Assembly (NCBI RefSeq): GCF_023914155.1
Contig: NZ_JAMWYS010000042.1
Coordinates: 1-64,000 of the forward strand
Length of the DNA: 64,000 bases
From: Solitalea agri
GTDB taxonomy: Bacteria > Bacteroidota > Bacteroidia > Sphingobacteriales > Sphingobacteriaceae
Reading direction: 5' to 3'
Shown here: one piece after another, positions 41,656 through 50,302 of the stretch
How the letters are laid out: each line of letters starts with the position of its first letter
How positions within the stretch are numbered: the first letter of the stretch is position 1
Translations under genes and position numbers: made by a program
Notes under the pieces: generated by a model
Database searches by the model: none
What the model was told of the DNA's origin: nothing
Seen by the model: the letters and a program-made list of their open reading frames with translations, nothing else

Positions 41656-42540
41656 ATGAAAAAAGTCTATCTAAGCGATTCGGGTCCGAAAGTATCAGCA
41701 GCAATTTATGGTTTTTGGAGATGGGGCAGTGAAGGAATGGTGAGTGCATCTCAAATGGAAGAAATTGTTGATCATTGTTTGAGTTTGGGTATTAATACTT
41801 TTGATCATGCCGATATTTACGGAAATAATTCATGTGAAGAATTGTTTGGCCAGGTGATCAAGCAAAAAACAATAAAGCGTGATGAAATAGTTTTGTTTAC
41901 CAAATGTGGCCTCATTAAAAAGGGCAGTAAAGGCGCACAAATCGATCATATAAATTCTTCTGCAAGCCATATTCGCCAAAGTGTTGAGAATTCATTGAGA
42001 AATCTTCAAACTGATTATGTTGATATTTTCTTATTAGATCATCTCGATCATATTTCGTTTTTGGAAGAAACTGCAGGAACAATTCTTCAGTTAATTGAAG
42101 CTGGCAAGATCAAACATTTTGGTGTAGCTAATCTTACGGCCTCACAACATCAGTTGATCTCTGCTTACCTGCGTGTACCAGTTGTTACCAGTCATATCGA
42201 GTTAAATCTTTTAAATACATCTGCTATTGATGATGGACGTTTTGATTTCATGCGTCAGAAATACAGCAAACCATTAGCATGGTCGCCTTTAGCAGGTGGC
42301 AGGATTTTAAATGGTGATGATGCACAGGCTTTACGAGTGCGTAAAAAATTAGAGGAAGTGGCTCAAAAATATAATGCAAATGTTGAAGAAACAGCAGTTG
42401 CCTGGTTAGTTAAACTTGGGGCATTGCCAATTATTGGAGCTTTGCATAAGCAACGTATTTCAAATGCTGCAAGAGCTTTTGAAATTGACATGGAACACGA
42501 AGATTGGTACGCCTTATACCAGGCGACCCTAAATAGTTAA
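41656..42540 (+). CDS. Aldo/keto reductase
   Basis: NADPH-dependent carbonyl reductase of the YdhF-like group, 294 residues. It shows AIYGFWRWG, NTFDHADIYG (Asp and Tyr of the active site), LFTKCGL (Lys), HFGVANLTASQ and AWSPLAGGRIL. At the place where YdhF-like enzymes have the catalytic His (LLIHRPD), it reads FLLDHLDH, so the His column holds Asp and a His follows one place later. This could weaken or alter catalysis, or reflect a shifted loop. It is followed after 23 bases by a lipid-kinase gene on the same strand. Confidence 0.9.
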   Translation: MKKVYLSDSGPKVSAAIYGFWRWGSEGMVSASQMEEIVDHCLSLGINTFDHADIYGNNSCEELFGQVIKQKTIKRDEIVLFTKCGLIKKGSKGAQIDHINSSASHIRQSVENSLRNLQTDYVDIFLLDHLDHISFLEETAGTILQLIEAGKIKHFGVANLTASQHQLISAYLRVPVVTSHIELNLLNTSAIDDGRFDFMRQKYSKPLAWSPLAGGRILNGDDAQALRVRKKLEEVAQKYNANVEETAVAWLVKLGALPIIGALHKQRISNAARAFEIDMEHEDWYALYQATLNS

Positions 42541-42563
42541 ATTCTTTCTTATTCCTCCTGATC

Positions 42564-43442
42564 ATGAAAAGCGTTTTATTCATTGTAAACCCATTTTCAG
42601 GAGGAATTGATAAATCTGCCTTGCTTGATTCGATCGAATCATTTGCTCAAGAACATCATTACCGATATTCAATTTATAAAACCACAGGCTCAGCTGATCT
42701 CGAACAGGTTAAAGAGTTGATTGCCGAGCTTAATCCCGCTGTAATTGCAGTTGCTGGTGGAGATGGTACAATTCTCACAGCCGTTAACGCCGTATTTGGC
42801 ACACCAACTTCTATTGTGATCATTCCGGTTGGTTCGGCCAATGGGATGGCTAAAGAGTTAAATGTTCCGATGGACATTAATAAAGCTTTAGCACTAATTG
42901 AATCGGGTAAAGACTTGTTGATTGATTTATTGGATATCAATGGGAAAATTTGTGTGCATTTGGCTGATGTTGGTTTAAATGCGAAAGTTGTAAAACGCTT
43001 TGAGCAAGACCCTAACCGTGGGTTATGGATATATGGGAAATATGTTTTCAGAGAGCTTTTTCAGCTTCGGATAAACAGATTTTCGATACAATTGCCCGAA
43101 CGGAAAATTAGGCGTTTTGCCGTGTCAATGATATTTGCCAATGCATCAAAATATGGTACCGGCGCCGTAATTAATCCGGTTGGAAGTTTAACGGATGGTA
43201 AATTCGAGTTGTGTATAATCAGGCAATTCCCATTTTGGCAGTTCTTCGTTTTAGCCTACAAAGCTTTTTTTGGTAAGTTTTCTGATTCCGAATATGTAGA
43301 AATAATCAGTACTTCTCAAGTAACGGTTAAAGCATCGAGGAAAACGCTTTTACAGGCCGACGGAGAAATTATTGGCAAAGTGAGCACAATCGTTATTAAG
43401 GTTTTGCCTCAGTCTGTAAGTTTTTTGGTTTCATCAGTTTAA
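42564..43442 (+). CDS. Diacylglycerol-kinase-family lipid kinase
   Basis: Soluble kinase of 292 residues in the DAGK/sphingosine-kinase/YegS group. FIVNPFSGG opens it, AVAGGDGTILTAVNAV is the nucleotide-binding GGDGT motif, and IPVGSANGMAKELNV and IIRQFPFWQ follow. These enzymes phosphorylate diacylglycerol or related lipids and help recycle them. It probably shares a transcript with the reductase before it. Its last nine bases overlap the convergent metallophosphoesterase gene. Confidence 0.93.
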   Translation: MKSVLFIVNPFSGGIDKSALLDSIESFAQEHHYRYSIYKTTGSADLEQVKELIAELNPAVIAVAGGDGTILTAVNAVFGTPTSIVIIPVGSANGMAKELNVPMDINKALALIESGKDLLIDLLDINGKICVHLADVGLNAKVVKRFEQDPNRGLWIYGKYVFRELFQLRINRFSIQLPERKIRRFAVSMIFANASKYGTGAVINPVGSLTDGKFELCIIRQFPFWQFFVLAYKAFFGKFSDSEYVEIISTSQVTVKASRKTLLQADGEIIGKVSTIVIKVLPQSVSFLVSSV

Positions 43443-44483
43443 CTCAACTCTGTAAATGCATTCGCTAGGCAAATAGTTTGATTTAATTACAAAACATTCA
43501 CAAACGATCTTCTTGTCAAAGAAAGTCAATTTAAAGAACCCTCTTTTATCAACTCCAAAGTTGAGGTGTTTTCCGCTATCAACCACATATTTTACCTTAC
43601 TTCCTGATCCGCTAACAATGAAATGGTTTCCATTTTTGGTAATATGCTGTAAATTATGTTCATGTCCGCAAGCATAAATTAAACCCGGATACTGGCTAAA
43701 GATCAATTTAAGTTCCGCTCTTAATCTTCGATAACGTGGATGAGTAATGTCTTCTCTTGCTCCATAAAGCCTGCGATAAAGCGGGAGCAGGGAGCCAATT
43801 AATGGCAATGGGAGCCATGCATTTTTACGATAAACAGTAAGAGGGAAAAGATGATGCCGGAACTTATATCGTCCGCCGTGCATGGAGTAACTATAAATAG
43901 GGGTATGGCCTACTACAATAATTTTCTTTTCGCGGTGTGTAAAAAGTAGGTTATTAAGTTCCGCAAAGAATTCCTGCTCGTTGTTAGCAGAACAGCCAAA
44001 TTGTTTTCCAGCAGGCTTAAAACCGTCTTGTAGCCACCATTGTGTATTAATGGCAATAATGGCAATATGCCCTGAACTGTTAATTAAAATAGGTCCTGGA
44101 CAACCGCTGCTTGGTTGGTAAATGGTTTTATCGTTAAAAAGGTTGGTTAAATAATTTTCTTGCCGTAAAACATATTCGTAGCCATTAGGTTTTCCCTTGT
44201 TCCAATCATGATTTCCGGAGATAAATCTTTTTTCCCCTTTAAAATCTTTAAGAAAGGAATGGTAGAAAGTAAGCACCTTTTCTGCATGCTTTCGTAGTGA
44301 ATGATTTTCAGGAGGTAAACCATTGGGATACACAAGATCACCTAGAAAAATGATCATGCTGTTTGTTGTGGATGGGAAATGTTCTTTCAGCAAATTAAAA
44401 ACAGCATCATTACCATCGGTTTTTAGCTCGCCTGTATCTCCAATTAAAAATAACACAAATGGTTCGCTAGTCTCCGCTTTCAT
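43434..44483 (-). CDS. Calcineurin-like metallophosphoesterase
   Basis: Two-metal phosphoesterase of about 349 residues. The motifs are LFLIGDTGE (first Asp), FLGDLVYPNG (GDLxY), ISGNHDWNKG (GNHD), VVGHTPIYS and ACGHEHNLQ (the last His pair). The start at 44483 (MKAETSEPF) reduces the overlap with the DUF2490 gene to 17 bases; the ATG at 44516 would add 11 residues (PKKKNHQRQYM) and overlap by 50. It follows DUF2490 on the minus strand, so they are probably transcribed together; the target may be a lipid or nucleotide, and the fold does not tell. Confidence 0.9.
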   Translation of the reverse strand: MKAETSEPFVLFLIGDTGELKTDGNDAVFNLLKEHFPSTTNSMIIFLGDLVYPNGLPPENHSLRKHAEKVLTFYHSFLKDFKGEKRFISGNHDWNKGKPNGYEYVLRQENYLTNLFNDKTIYQPSSGCPGPILINSSGHIAIIAINTQWWLQDGFKPAGKQFGCSANNEQEFFAELNNLLFTHREKKIIVVGHTPIYSYSMHGGRYKFRHHLFPLTVYRKNAWLPLPLIGSLLPLYRRLYGAREDITHPRYRRLRAELKLIFSQYPGLIYACGHEHNLQHITKNGNHFIVSGSGSKVKYVVDSGKHLNFGVDKRGFFKLTFFDKKIVCECFVIKSNYLPSECIYRVELN

Positions 44484-45243
44484 GTATTGGCGTTGATGGT
44501 TTTTTTTCTTTGGCAAGGTTCAATGTATAGTAGAAAAATAAACGCAAAGTATGATTGCTGTCGTAAACATTTCCAGCAGATTTTTGCTGAAACACATTCA
44601 TATAACCAAAATCAAAATTTAGCGATTTAGAAATGTTTTGTTTGATGCCTATAAATAAGCGATTTTGATCCATGGAGTTATAAACAACCTGTTTGCCAAA
44701 ATTCAGCAGTATTTCATCGGCCAACATTAATGATGGAAGATAGAAGGCTTTTTCTCCTTTAAAAACCGGAAGGTTGAAGCTCAGTAAATAGCGTATTCGG
44801 TTAGTGAATTTGGTGCCTACCTTTTCGTCGTTTACAATTTGTTCTTGCCACCTTTGCTCAACTCTTAATCGTTGCAATAAATTTAAGCTGCCTAGTTTTT
44901 GTGTAAAAAGGAGTTCAGTATAAAATCGATTCTCGTCTTGCCAATTGCTTAAACTATCAGCCGGAGGTGTTAGCCATAAATGTGCATAACCAGCAACCAA
45001 TCGCAAATTCGGCTTAATATAGTAGGCGATGCCTCCTCTTATGAACCAAAAATTGGTTTCGGCCATAAAATCCTGACGACGATTGTGAAAATCAAGTACA
45101 GTGGCCCATTTGTTATTAAACTTGAAAACGTTGTTGACAGAAAACCATGACATTGCATTATTATTGACTACTTTTTCCGTTTGGGCCTTAACAGAAGAGC
45201 AGAACAATAAACCGATGATGAACAAAAAAGGTAGTGAGCGCAT
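44467..45243 (-). CDS. DUF2490 outer-membrane beta-barrel protein
   Basis: Conserved barrel of unknown function, 258 residues. A signal peptide (to VKAQ) is followed by strands rich in Trp and Tyr, with WATVLDFHNRRQ and ENRFYTELLFTQ, NRIRYLLSFNLPVF and FFYYTLNLAKEKKP at the end, the DUF2490 pattern. It lies just before the metallophosphoesterase with overlapping ends. Proteins of this domain are often found with other envelope genes; no substrate is known. Confidence 0.9.
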   Translation of the reverse strand: MRSLPFLFIIGLLFCSSVKAQTEKVVNNNAMSWFSVNNVFKFNNKWATVLDFHNRRQDFMAETNFWFIRGGIAYYIKPNLRLVAGYAHLWLTPPADSLSNWQDENRFYTELLFTQKLGSLNLLQRLRVEQRWQEQIVNDEKVGTKFTNRIRYLLSFNLPVFKGEKAFYLPSLMLADEILLNFGKQVVYNSMDQNRLFIGIKQNISKSLNFDFGYMNVFQQKSAGNVYDSNHTLRLFFYYTLNLAKEKKPSTPIHESGD

Positions 45244-45560
45244 ATGTAATGTAAATTTCAGTAGGGTTAACTTAAAAATACAAAAAAATCAGCTTGCTTA
45301 ATCAATCGTTTGACTAGTGGTATAACGCGCGTTTTTTGCTTTCATCTGAAACCTAAATCATTGTTAATACGGCTTTTTTTGTGTCGATTAAAGAGTTTAA
45401 ATTATTCGTTAAGCCGATATAAATTTTTAGTAAACTCAAAAACTCAAAATAACATTTCAGGCTTTTCAATCGCTTCAAAATGATAGTGTTTTCTTTATTT
45501 TTATTAAGAAAAGATGATTTTAAATAAACAATTTTGTCAAACCAAAATATAACCTAGATT
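45244..45560. other. Intergenic region between DUF2490 and ald
   Basis: 317 bp, AT-rich, divergent. It should hold both promoters. CAATTTTG at 45529-45536 is one base from a -7 box but has no TTG at the right distance. No gene or RNA seen. Confidence 0.5.
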
Positions 45561-46673
45561 ATGATCGTCGGACTTCCAAAAGAAATCAAAAACAACGAGA
45601 ACCGTGTTGCTCTTACACCAGGTGGCGTTACAGAGCTTATTAAAAACGGACATACTGTTTACGTTCAAGCTTCAGCAGGTAACGGTAGCGGTTTTAATGA
45701 CGAAGAATATAAATCAGCAGGAGCAACTATACTTCCAACAATTGAAGAAGTTTATGCAATTGCTGAAATGATCGTGAAAGTTAAAGAACCGATCGAATCA
45801 GAATATAAACTAATTAAACCAAATCAATTAGTTTTCACATACTTCCACTTTGCTTCGCATGAGCCATTAACCAAAGCAATGGTTGAAAGCAAAGCAGTTT
45901 GTTTAGCTTACGAAACTGTTGAGAAAAAAGACCGCTCATTACCATTGTTAGTACCAATGAGTGAAGTTGCCGGTCGTATGGCAATTCAAAAAGGTGCTAA
46001 CTACCTTGAAAAACCATTAGGTGGCCGTGGCATTTTGTTAGGTGGTGTTGCAGGTGTGGCTCCGGCTAAAGTATTGGTTTTAGGTGGTGGTATTGTTGGT
46101 ACTGAAGCTGCTAAAATGGCTGCGGGTTTAGGTGCCGATGTTACTATTATGGATATCAGCTTACCTCGCTTACGTTATTTATCAGACATTCTTCCGGCTA
46201 ACGTTAAAACCGTTATGTCTAATTCATATAACATTGCCCAAGCTATTAAATCTTCAAACTTAATCGTTGGTGCGGTATTAATTCCAGGTGCTAAAGCGCC
46301 TCACTTAATTACCCGTGCAATGTTAAAAGATATGCAACCAGGTACTGTTTTAGTTGACGTAGCAGTTGACCAAGGTGGTTGTATTGAAACTTGTAAACCT
46401 ACCACTCACGAGAATCCAACTTTCGTAATTGATGGTGTGGTTCATTATTGTGTTGCTAACATGCCAGGGGCAGTTCCTTATACTTCTACTTTGGCGTTAA
46501 CAAACGCAACATTGCCTTATGTTATTAAATTGGCTAACCAGGGCTGGTTAACAGCTTGTCAAAATGATGAAGAGTTACGTAAAGGATTGAACGTAATTAA
46601 TGGTAACATCGTTTACAAGCCTGTTGCTGATGCCTTTAACATGTCATACTCACCGGTAGAAAACTACTTGTAG
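45561..46673 (+). CDS. ald: Alanine dehydrogenase
   Basis: Reversibly deaminates L-alanine to pyruvate and ammonia with NAD. The 370 residues are typical length and show MIVGLPKEIKNNENRVALTPGGV (N-terminal substrate domain), then FTYFHFASHEPLT, EVAGRMAIQKGANYLE, GVAPAKVLVLGGGIVGTEAAKMA (Rossmann NAD site), VGAVLIPGAKAPHLI and DVAVDQGGCIET (catalytic Asp). Lys75 in VKVKEPIESEY and His96 in YFHFAS are the usual substrate-contact residues. It is a single gene with a terminator (46715-46740). Confidence 0.97.
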   Translation: MIVGLPKEIKNNENRVALTPGGVTELIKNGHTVYVQASAGNGSGFNDEEYKSAGATILPTIEEVYAIAEMIVKVKEPIESEYKLIKPNQLVFTYFHFASHEPLTKAMVESKAVCLAYETVEKKDRSLPLLVPMSEVAGRMAIQKGANYLEKPLGGRGILLGGVAGVAPAKVLVLGGGIVGTEAAKMAAGLGADVTIMDISLPRLRYLSDILPANVKTVMSNSYNIAQAIKSSNLIVGAVLIPGAKAPHLITRAMLKDMQPGTVLVDVAVDQGGCIETCKPTTHENPTFVIDGVVHYCVANMPGAVPYTSTLALTNATLPYVIKLANQGWLTACQNDEELRKGLNVINGNIVYKPVADAFNMSYSPVENYL

Positions 46674-46714
46674 TATTCAGTTTTGTAAATTTTTCTTCAT
46701 AGATAGTGGATTGA

Positions 46715-46740
46715 GCGACCCCAGGGATGGGGTCGTTTTC
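46715..46740 (+). terminator. Terminator of ald
   Basis: 8-bp stem CGACCCCA / TGGGGTCG with a GGGA loop, then TTTTC. Confidence 0.85.
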
Positions 46741-46789
46741 TTGTTTTATAACAATTCATAACAAATAGTTATATTTTATTAATATCATT

Positions 46790-46797
46790 TATATTTG
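46790..46797 (+). promoter_or_regulatory. Possible -7 box for the SusC-like gene
   Basis: TATATTTG, an exact match, 16 bases before the ATG at 46814. The -33 position has GTT rather than TTG. Confidence 0.4.
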
Positions 46798-46813
46798 TTC
46801 CCACAGATATAGT

Positions 46814-48889
46814 ATGAAATACATTTTACTATTAAGTATATGTTTACTGTCGTTAGTTTTTAAAACAAATGCGCAGCAAGTTGATGATTCTCTTGATATA
46901 GCAAATATCGATGAAGCTTTTTGGAATAAACAACTAATCGTCACTATAAAAGGTGAAGAGCTCAATCTATTTCCTTCTTATAGTTTAATGGAAATGTTAA
47001 TTGGTAGAGTGCCTGGTTATGATGTCAATAAACAAGTAATTCAAGATTTTTTGTTCATAGTTGATGGAGTGGTAAACCCTTATGTTAACAGTATTAATGT
47101 TAATGACATAGAAGAAATTAACTATTACCACGGAGGTTTAGAAGCTGTAAATGGAGCTTTTAGATCTAAAGGAGGTGTTTTTTTTATAAAAACTAAGAAA
47201 CACAATTATGCCGAATCATTAACAGTGGATTTTGTTGCTCAAATCGGAAATATCAATAATCAATATCTTGTTCCCAACCACAAAAGTTATTTAACGCAAA
47301 GCTATACGATCGGATTACATCAAGGAACTTCTAAATTTAAATATGCTATTGGAGCCAATTATCTGAAAAATTATAATGGCGGGTCACTGAATAAAGATTA
47401 TATAGTTAAGAGTAATATAACGCTAGATTATCATCCAATCAACTTTTTGGAAACAGGAATAGCCGTAAATTATTCACCCGCTGCAAGCAGTTATACGGTA
47501 AAAGAAGATTTTATCAATCTTAACAGAACGCAAGAAAGTGAATTAGAGTTATTTACAGGTAATTTTTATCTAAATGTAAAACCTACAAGGAATTTAATAA
47601 ATCAGTTTTCAATAACTAGGTTGAATGATAATTACGAGTATAATTTGAGAAGGGAGAATGAACAAGATGACTTTGGGTCACAATTAAGCATTCATCGGCC
47701 TTATTTGCTTATACAAAATACTCTGTCTTATTCAAAGAAGTTTAAAAAAATAGATTTTGGCAGTTTACTTAACTATTCAAGATCAATAAGACAATACAAG
47801 GATAATGTACTTTATTTTGATGAGGGAAATGCTACTGGTTACAATCAAATGGAGTTAGGAGAAAGTTTTAATTCATTTGCTGCCGCTTTATTTATTAATT
47901 ATAATTCGCTTTCCTTCACTGGTGGATATCGAATAGATGTTTCTAACGATAAAACGTTTAAATCTCCTTACGGATCCGTTGTTTACGATATAAAAAATCA
48001 GGTTCTAAAAAACAACAAGTTCATAAACTCACTCAATATTTATTTGGCTTATAGTAGATATGATCAATCAAACTATCCATTTGTAATAAAGTCTGATAAT
48101 GATAATTTCCCTGATTTTAGTAATAGGCAAATACCATCAAGTAATGTCTTTAACATAGGTAGCAAATTCAGCATTTATAAAAATAGGTTTAATTTTAGCG
48201 CTGATTATTCAACATCATCAACTCAAGAAACGGTGATGTTAGACTTGCCTGCTACTTACGATTCACAAAAGGTTAAAGCTTTAATAGATCTGAAGACTAA
48301 AGGTTGGAGATTTTGTTCCGCAACTAAAGTTATTGACAATGCAAGTGTTAAATGGGATGCTGGATTCAATTTTAGCTATTTGAAAGAAAAGCTTAATGTA
48401 GAATCACTTTTGTTAACTCCTTCAATATTTAAAATTACTTACGGAAGTATTTACGGTAATCAGTTTTATCAACGTGAATATGGAAAAAAAACATATCGAA
48501 ATTATTATGATGATTTTGAAGGAAACTTTTCAGGTGGCTTCCAAAACAAAATAAAATACAAACAATTTTCATTTGATATTAATACCTCTATATCTCTCAA
48601 TAGGAAAATTTTTGTCCGTCCTGGAATTCAAAGAGAAATATTAACTGACGGAGCAACATTTTGGCATTTACCAGATGGTTATGATTTTAGTAAAGATCAT
48701 TTCACCCGTGTTAATGATATCTCTATTAATTATTTAGCCTTAGGTTACACATTAAATAAATCAACCTTAAAGGTGATAAATAATATGGGTTTGTATCTAA
48801 TCGCTAAAAATGCTATTGGTTTTGATACCTATGACAACCCAAATGAGCCTGAAAAATATTATGGAGTAGCTATGAAAATAACATTGTAA
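46814..48889 (+). CDS. SusC/TonB-dependent-receptor-like barrel protein, shortened and without a SusD partner
   Basis: Outer-membrane protein of 691 residues with a signal peptide (to TNAQQ). Residues about 60-125 resemble a TonB-receptor plug (PSYSLMEMLIGRVPGYDV, FIVDGVVNPYVNSINVNDIEEINYYHGG, FFIKTKK). The remaining 560 residues are alternating strands and loops of a barrel, ending in a final aromatic strand (YGVAMKITL). The usual N-terminal carboxypeptidase-like extension and an obvious TonB box are missing, and the length is well below the near-1000 residues of SusC. No SusD gene follows. Its codons are more AT-rich than neighbours. It may be an accessory receptor or relic; function unknown. 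Confidence 0.8.
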   Translation: MKYILLLSICLLSLVFKTNAQQVDDSLDIANIDEAFWNKQLIVTIKGEELNLFPSYSLMEMLIGRVPGYDVNKQVIQDFLFIVDGVVNPYVNSINVNDIEEINYYHGGLEAVNGAFRSKGGVFFIKTKKHNYAESLTVDFVAQIGNINNQYLVPNHKSYLTQSYTIGLHQGTSKFKYAIGANYLKNYNGGSLNKDYIVKSNITLDYHPINFLETGIAVNYSPAASSYTVKEDFINLNRTQESELELFTGNFYLNVKPTRNLINQFSITRLNDNYEYNLRRENEQDDFGSQLSIHRPYLLIQNTLSYSKKFKKIDFGSLLNYSRSIRQYKDNVLYFDEGNATGYNQMELGESFNSFAAALFINYNSLSFTGGYRIDVSNDKTFKSPYGSVVYDIKNQVLKNNKFINSLNIYLAYSRYDQSNYPFVIKSDNDNFPDFSNRQIPSSNVFNIGSKFSIYKNRFNFSADYSTSSTQETVMLDLPATYDSQKVKALIDLKTKGWRFCSATKVIDNASVKWDAGFNFSYLKEKLNVESLLLTPSIFKITYGSIYGNQFYQREYGKKTYRNYYDDFEGNFSGGFQNKIKYKQFSFDINTSISLNRKIFVRPGIQREILTDGATFWHLPDGYDFSKDHFTRVNDISINYLALGYTLNKSTLKVINNMGLYLIAKNAIGFDTYDNPNEPEKYYGVAMKITL

Positions 48890-48899
48890 AAACATTCTT

Positions 48900-48937
48900 T
48901 AGAAGAAGAATGCGGTTTGAATAGCATTCTTCTTCTA
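48900..48937 (+). terminator. Long hairpin after the SusC-like gene
   Basis: Perfect 14-bp stem TAGAAGAAGAATGC / GCATTCTTCTTCTA with a 10-base loop. It has no strong T-run, so it may act as an mRNA 3' stabiliser rather than a simple terminator. Confidence 0.6.
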
Positions 48938-49013
48938 TCAAATTATTATATTTAAGTAATGTTAGGGTTTGTTTCATAAATTGAAATATTCTTAACCATC
49001 TAACTACGCACTC

Positions 49014-49562
49014 ATGCTACAATCACTTATACGAAACTGGTGGGTAATTTTACTCAGAGGTTTGGTGGCAATAGGCTTTGGTATTTTAGCTTTTATTTGG
49101 CCCGGTATAACCTTAATAACACTCTTGTATTTCTTCGGATTATATCTTATTGCTGACGGTTTTATCGCTCTTTTTACAGCCATATCCAGTTGGAACAGGA
49201 GGGAAGATAAATGGCTGCTCGTAATTGACGGGCTTTTAAGTGTGGCGGTAGGAATAGTTGCCTTACGATCACCATTGGCTGCTAATGTTGCCATTGTGTT
49301 TATTGTTGGTTTTTGGGCAATTATTGGGGGGATAATAAAAATAGCCTTCGCCATTCATGTTCGTAATGAAATAAAAGGCGAAGGTTGGATTGCTTTCAGT
49401 GGGGTTATGACCATATTATTCGGCTTTGTTTTGATTGCCGACCCCATGCAAGGTGCCATAAGCCTAATCTGGCTAATTGGCGCTTTATCCATCGCATTGG
49501 GATTTATGTGGGTAATTACCGCTTTTCGGATTCGTTCTTTCAGTAGCCGTTTGCGGTATTAA
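49014..49562 (+). CDS. HdeD-family (DUF308) six-helix membrane protein
   Basis: Inner-membrane protein of 182 residues, six hydrophobic helices in three hairpins (WWVILLRGLVAIGFGILAFIWPG and related DUF308 repeats). HdeD-like proteins are linked to acid or density resistance in enteric bacteria, but the role in Bacteroidota is not established. The final residues are basic (RIRSFSSRLRY). Its stop overlaps the convergent LytTR regulator gene by four bases. It is a lone gene on the plus strand. Confidence 0.88.
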   Translation: MLQSLIRNWWVILLRGLVAIGFGILAFIWPGITLITLLYFFGLYLIADGFIALFTAISSWNRREDKWLLVIDGLLSVAVGIVALRSPLAANVAIVFIVGFWAIIGGIIKIAFAIHVRNEIKGEGWIAFSGVMTILFGFVLIADPMQGAISLIWLIGALSIALGFMWVITAFRIRSFSSRLRY

Positions 49563-50302
49563 ATGTTAAGTACTTCCTTCAGTTTTGTATAACCGCTTTT
49601 ACTTACCGGTATTTGTATACCTGATTTTAACACTGCCAAATGCGATTCTTTATCGTAAATATCAATTCTCACTATTTGATTTAGGTTGATGATATACGAA
49701 CGATGAATTCGAATGAACAGTTGTTCGTCAAGTGTCTTCTCAAAAAAGCTCATCGTTTTGTTCTTTAAGAAAGAACCCTCTTCCGTTTGTATTTTAACAT
49801 AGTCATCAGACGCTTCCAGGTAATGAATTTCTGAAACAGGAATAATCTTAATCTTTCCTTCAACTTTAACTACCACTCGGTTGTTTTGAGTAGAACTTGC
49901 AGCTACATTTTCAATAGCTTGTTTAGTAGTTGTAGGAACTTCATTTGTATTGCGGTTGGCTAGCCACTTTTGTATGGCTTTGTCAAAACGCTCTTTTGAA
50001 AACGGCTTAAGTAAATAATCAATGGCATTTGCTTCGAAGGCGCGAATGGCATATTCGTCAAATGCAGTTGTAAAAATGATAGAAGGAGGGCAATCCAGTA
50101 GTTCAAGCATTTCAAAACCCGTGATCTTTGGCATTTGAATATCGAGGAATATCAAATTAGGTTTGTGCGTTCCTATAGCTTTTACCCCTTCAAATCCGTC
50201 GCCACATTCCTGAACGATTTCAATTTCAGGATAATCTTTTAAGTATTCTTTAACAATGGCTCTCGCCAAAGGTTCATCATCTATAAGTATTGTTTTAATC
50301 AT
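49559..50302 (-). CDS. LytR/AlgR-type response regulator (REC + LytTR DNA-binding)
   Basis: Two-part regulator of 247 residues. The start at 50302 (MIKTILIDDEPLARAI) is chosen because the receiver domain begins there. Receiver residues: Asp8, Asp9, phospho-acceptor Asp54 in LIFLDIQMP, and Lys99 in LLKPF. The LytTR DNA-binding domain (about 140-247) reads YLEASDDYVKIQTEEGSFL and IRIHRSYIINLNQI. Its start overlaps the kinase stop by eight bases. The kinase just upstream is its likely partner, and the LiaF-like gene suggests it reports on the envelope; the target genes are not visible here. Confidence 0.94.
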   Translation of the reverse strand: MIKTILIDDEPLARAIVKEYLKDYPEIEIVQECGDGFEGVKAIGTHKPNLIFLDIQMPKITGFEMLELLDCPPSIIFTTAFDEYAIRAFEANAIDYLLKPFSKERFDKAIQKWLANRNTNEVPTTTKQAIENVAASSTQNNRVVVKVEGKIKIIPVSEIHYLEASDDYVKIQTEEGSFLKNKTMSFFEKTLDEQLFIRIHRSYIINLNQIVRIDIYDKESHLAVLKSGIQIPVSKSGYTKLKEVLNI

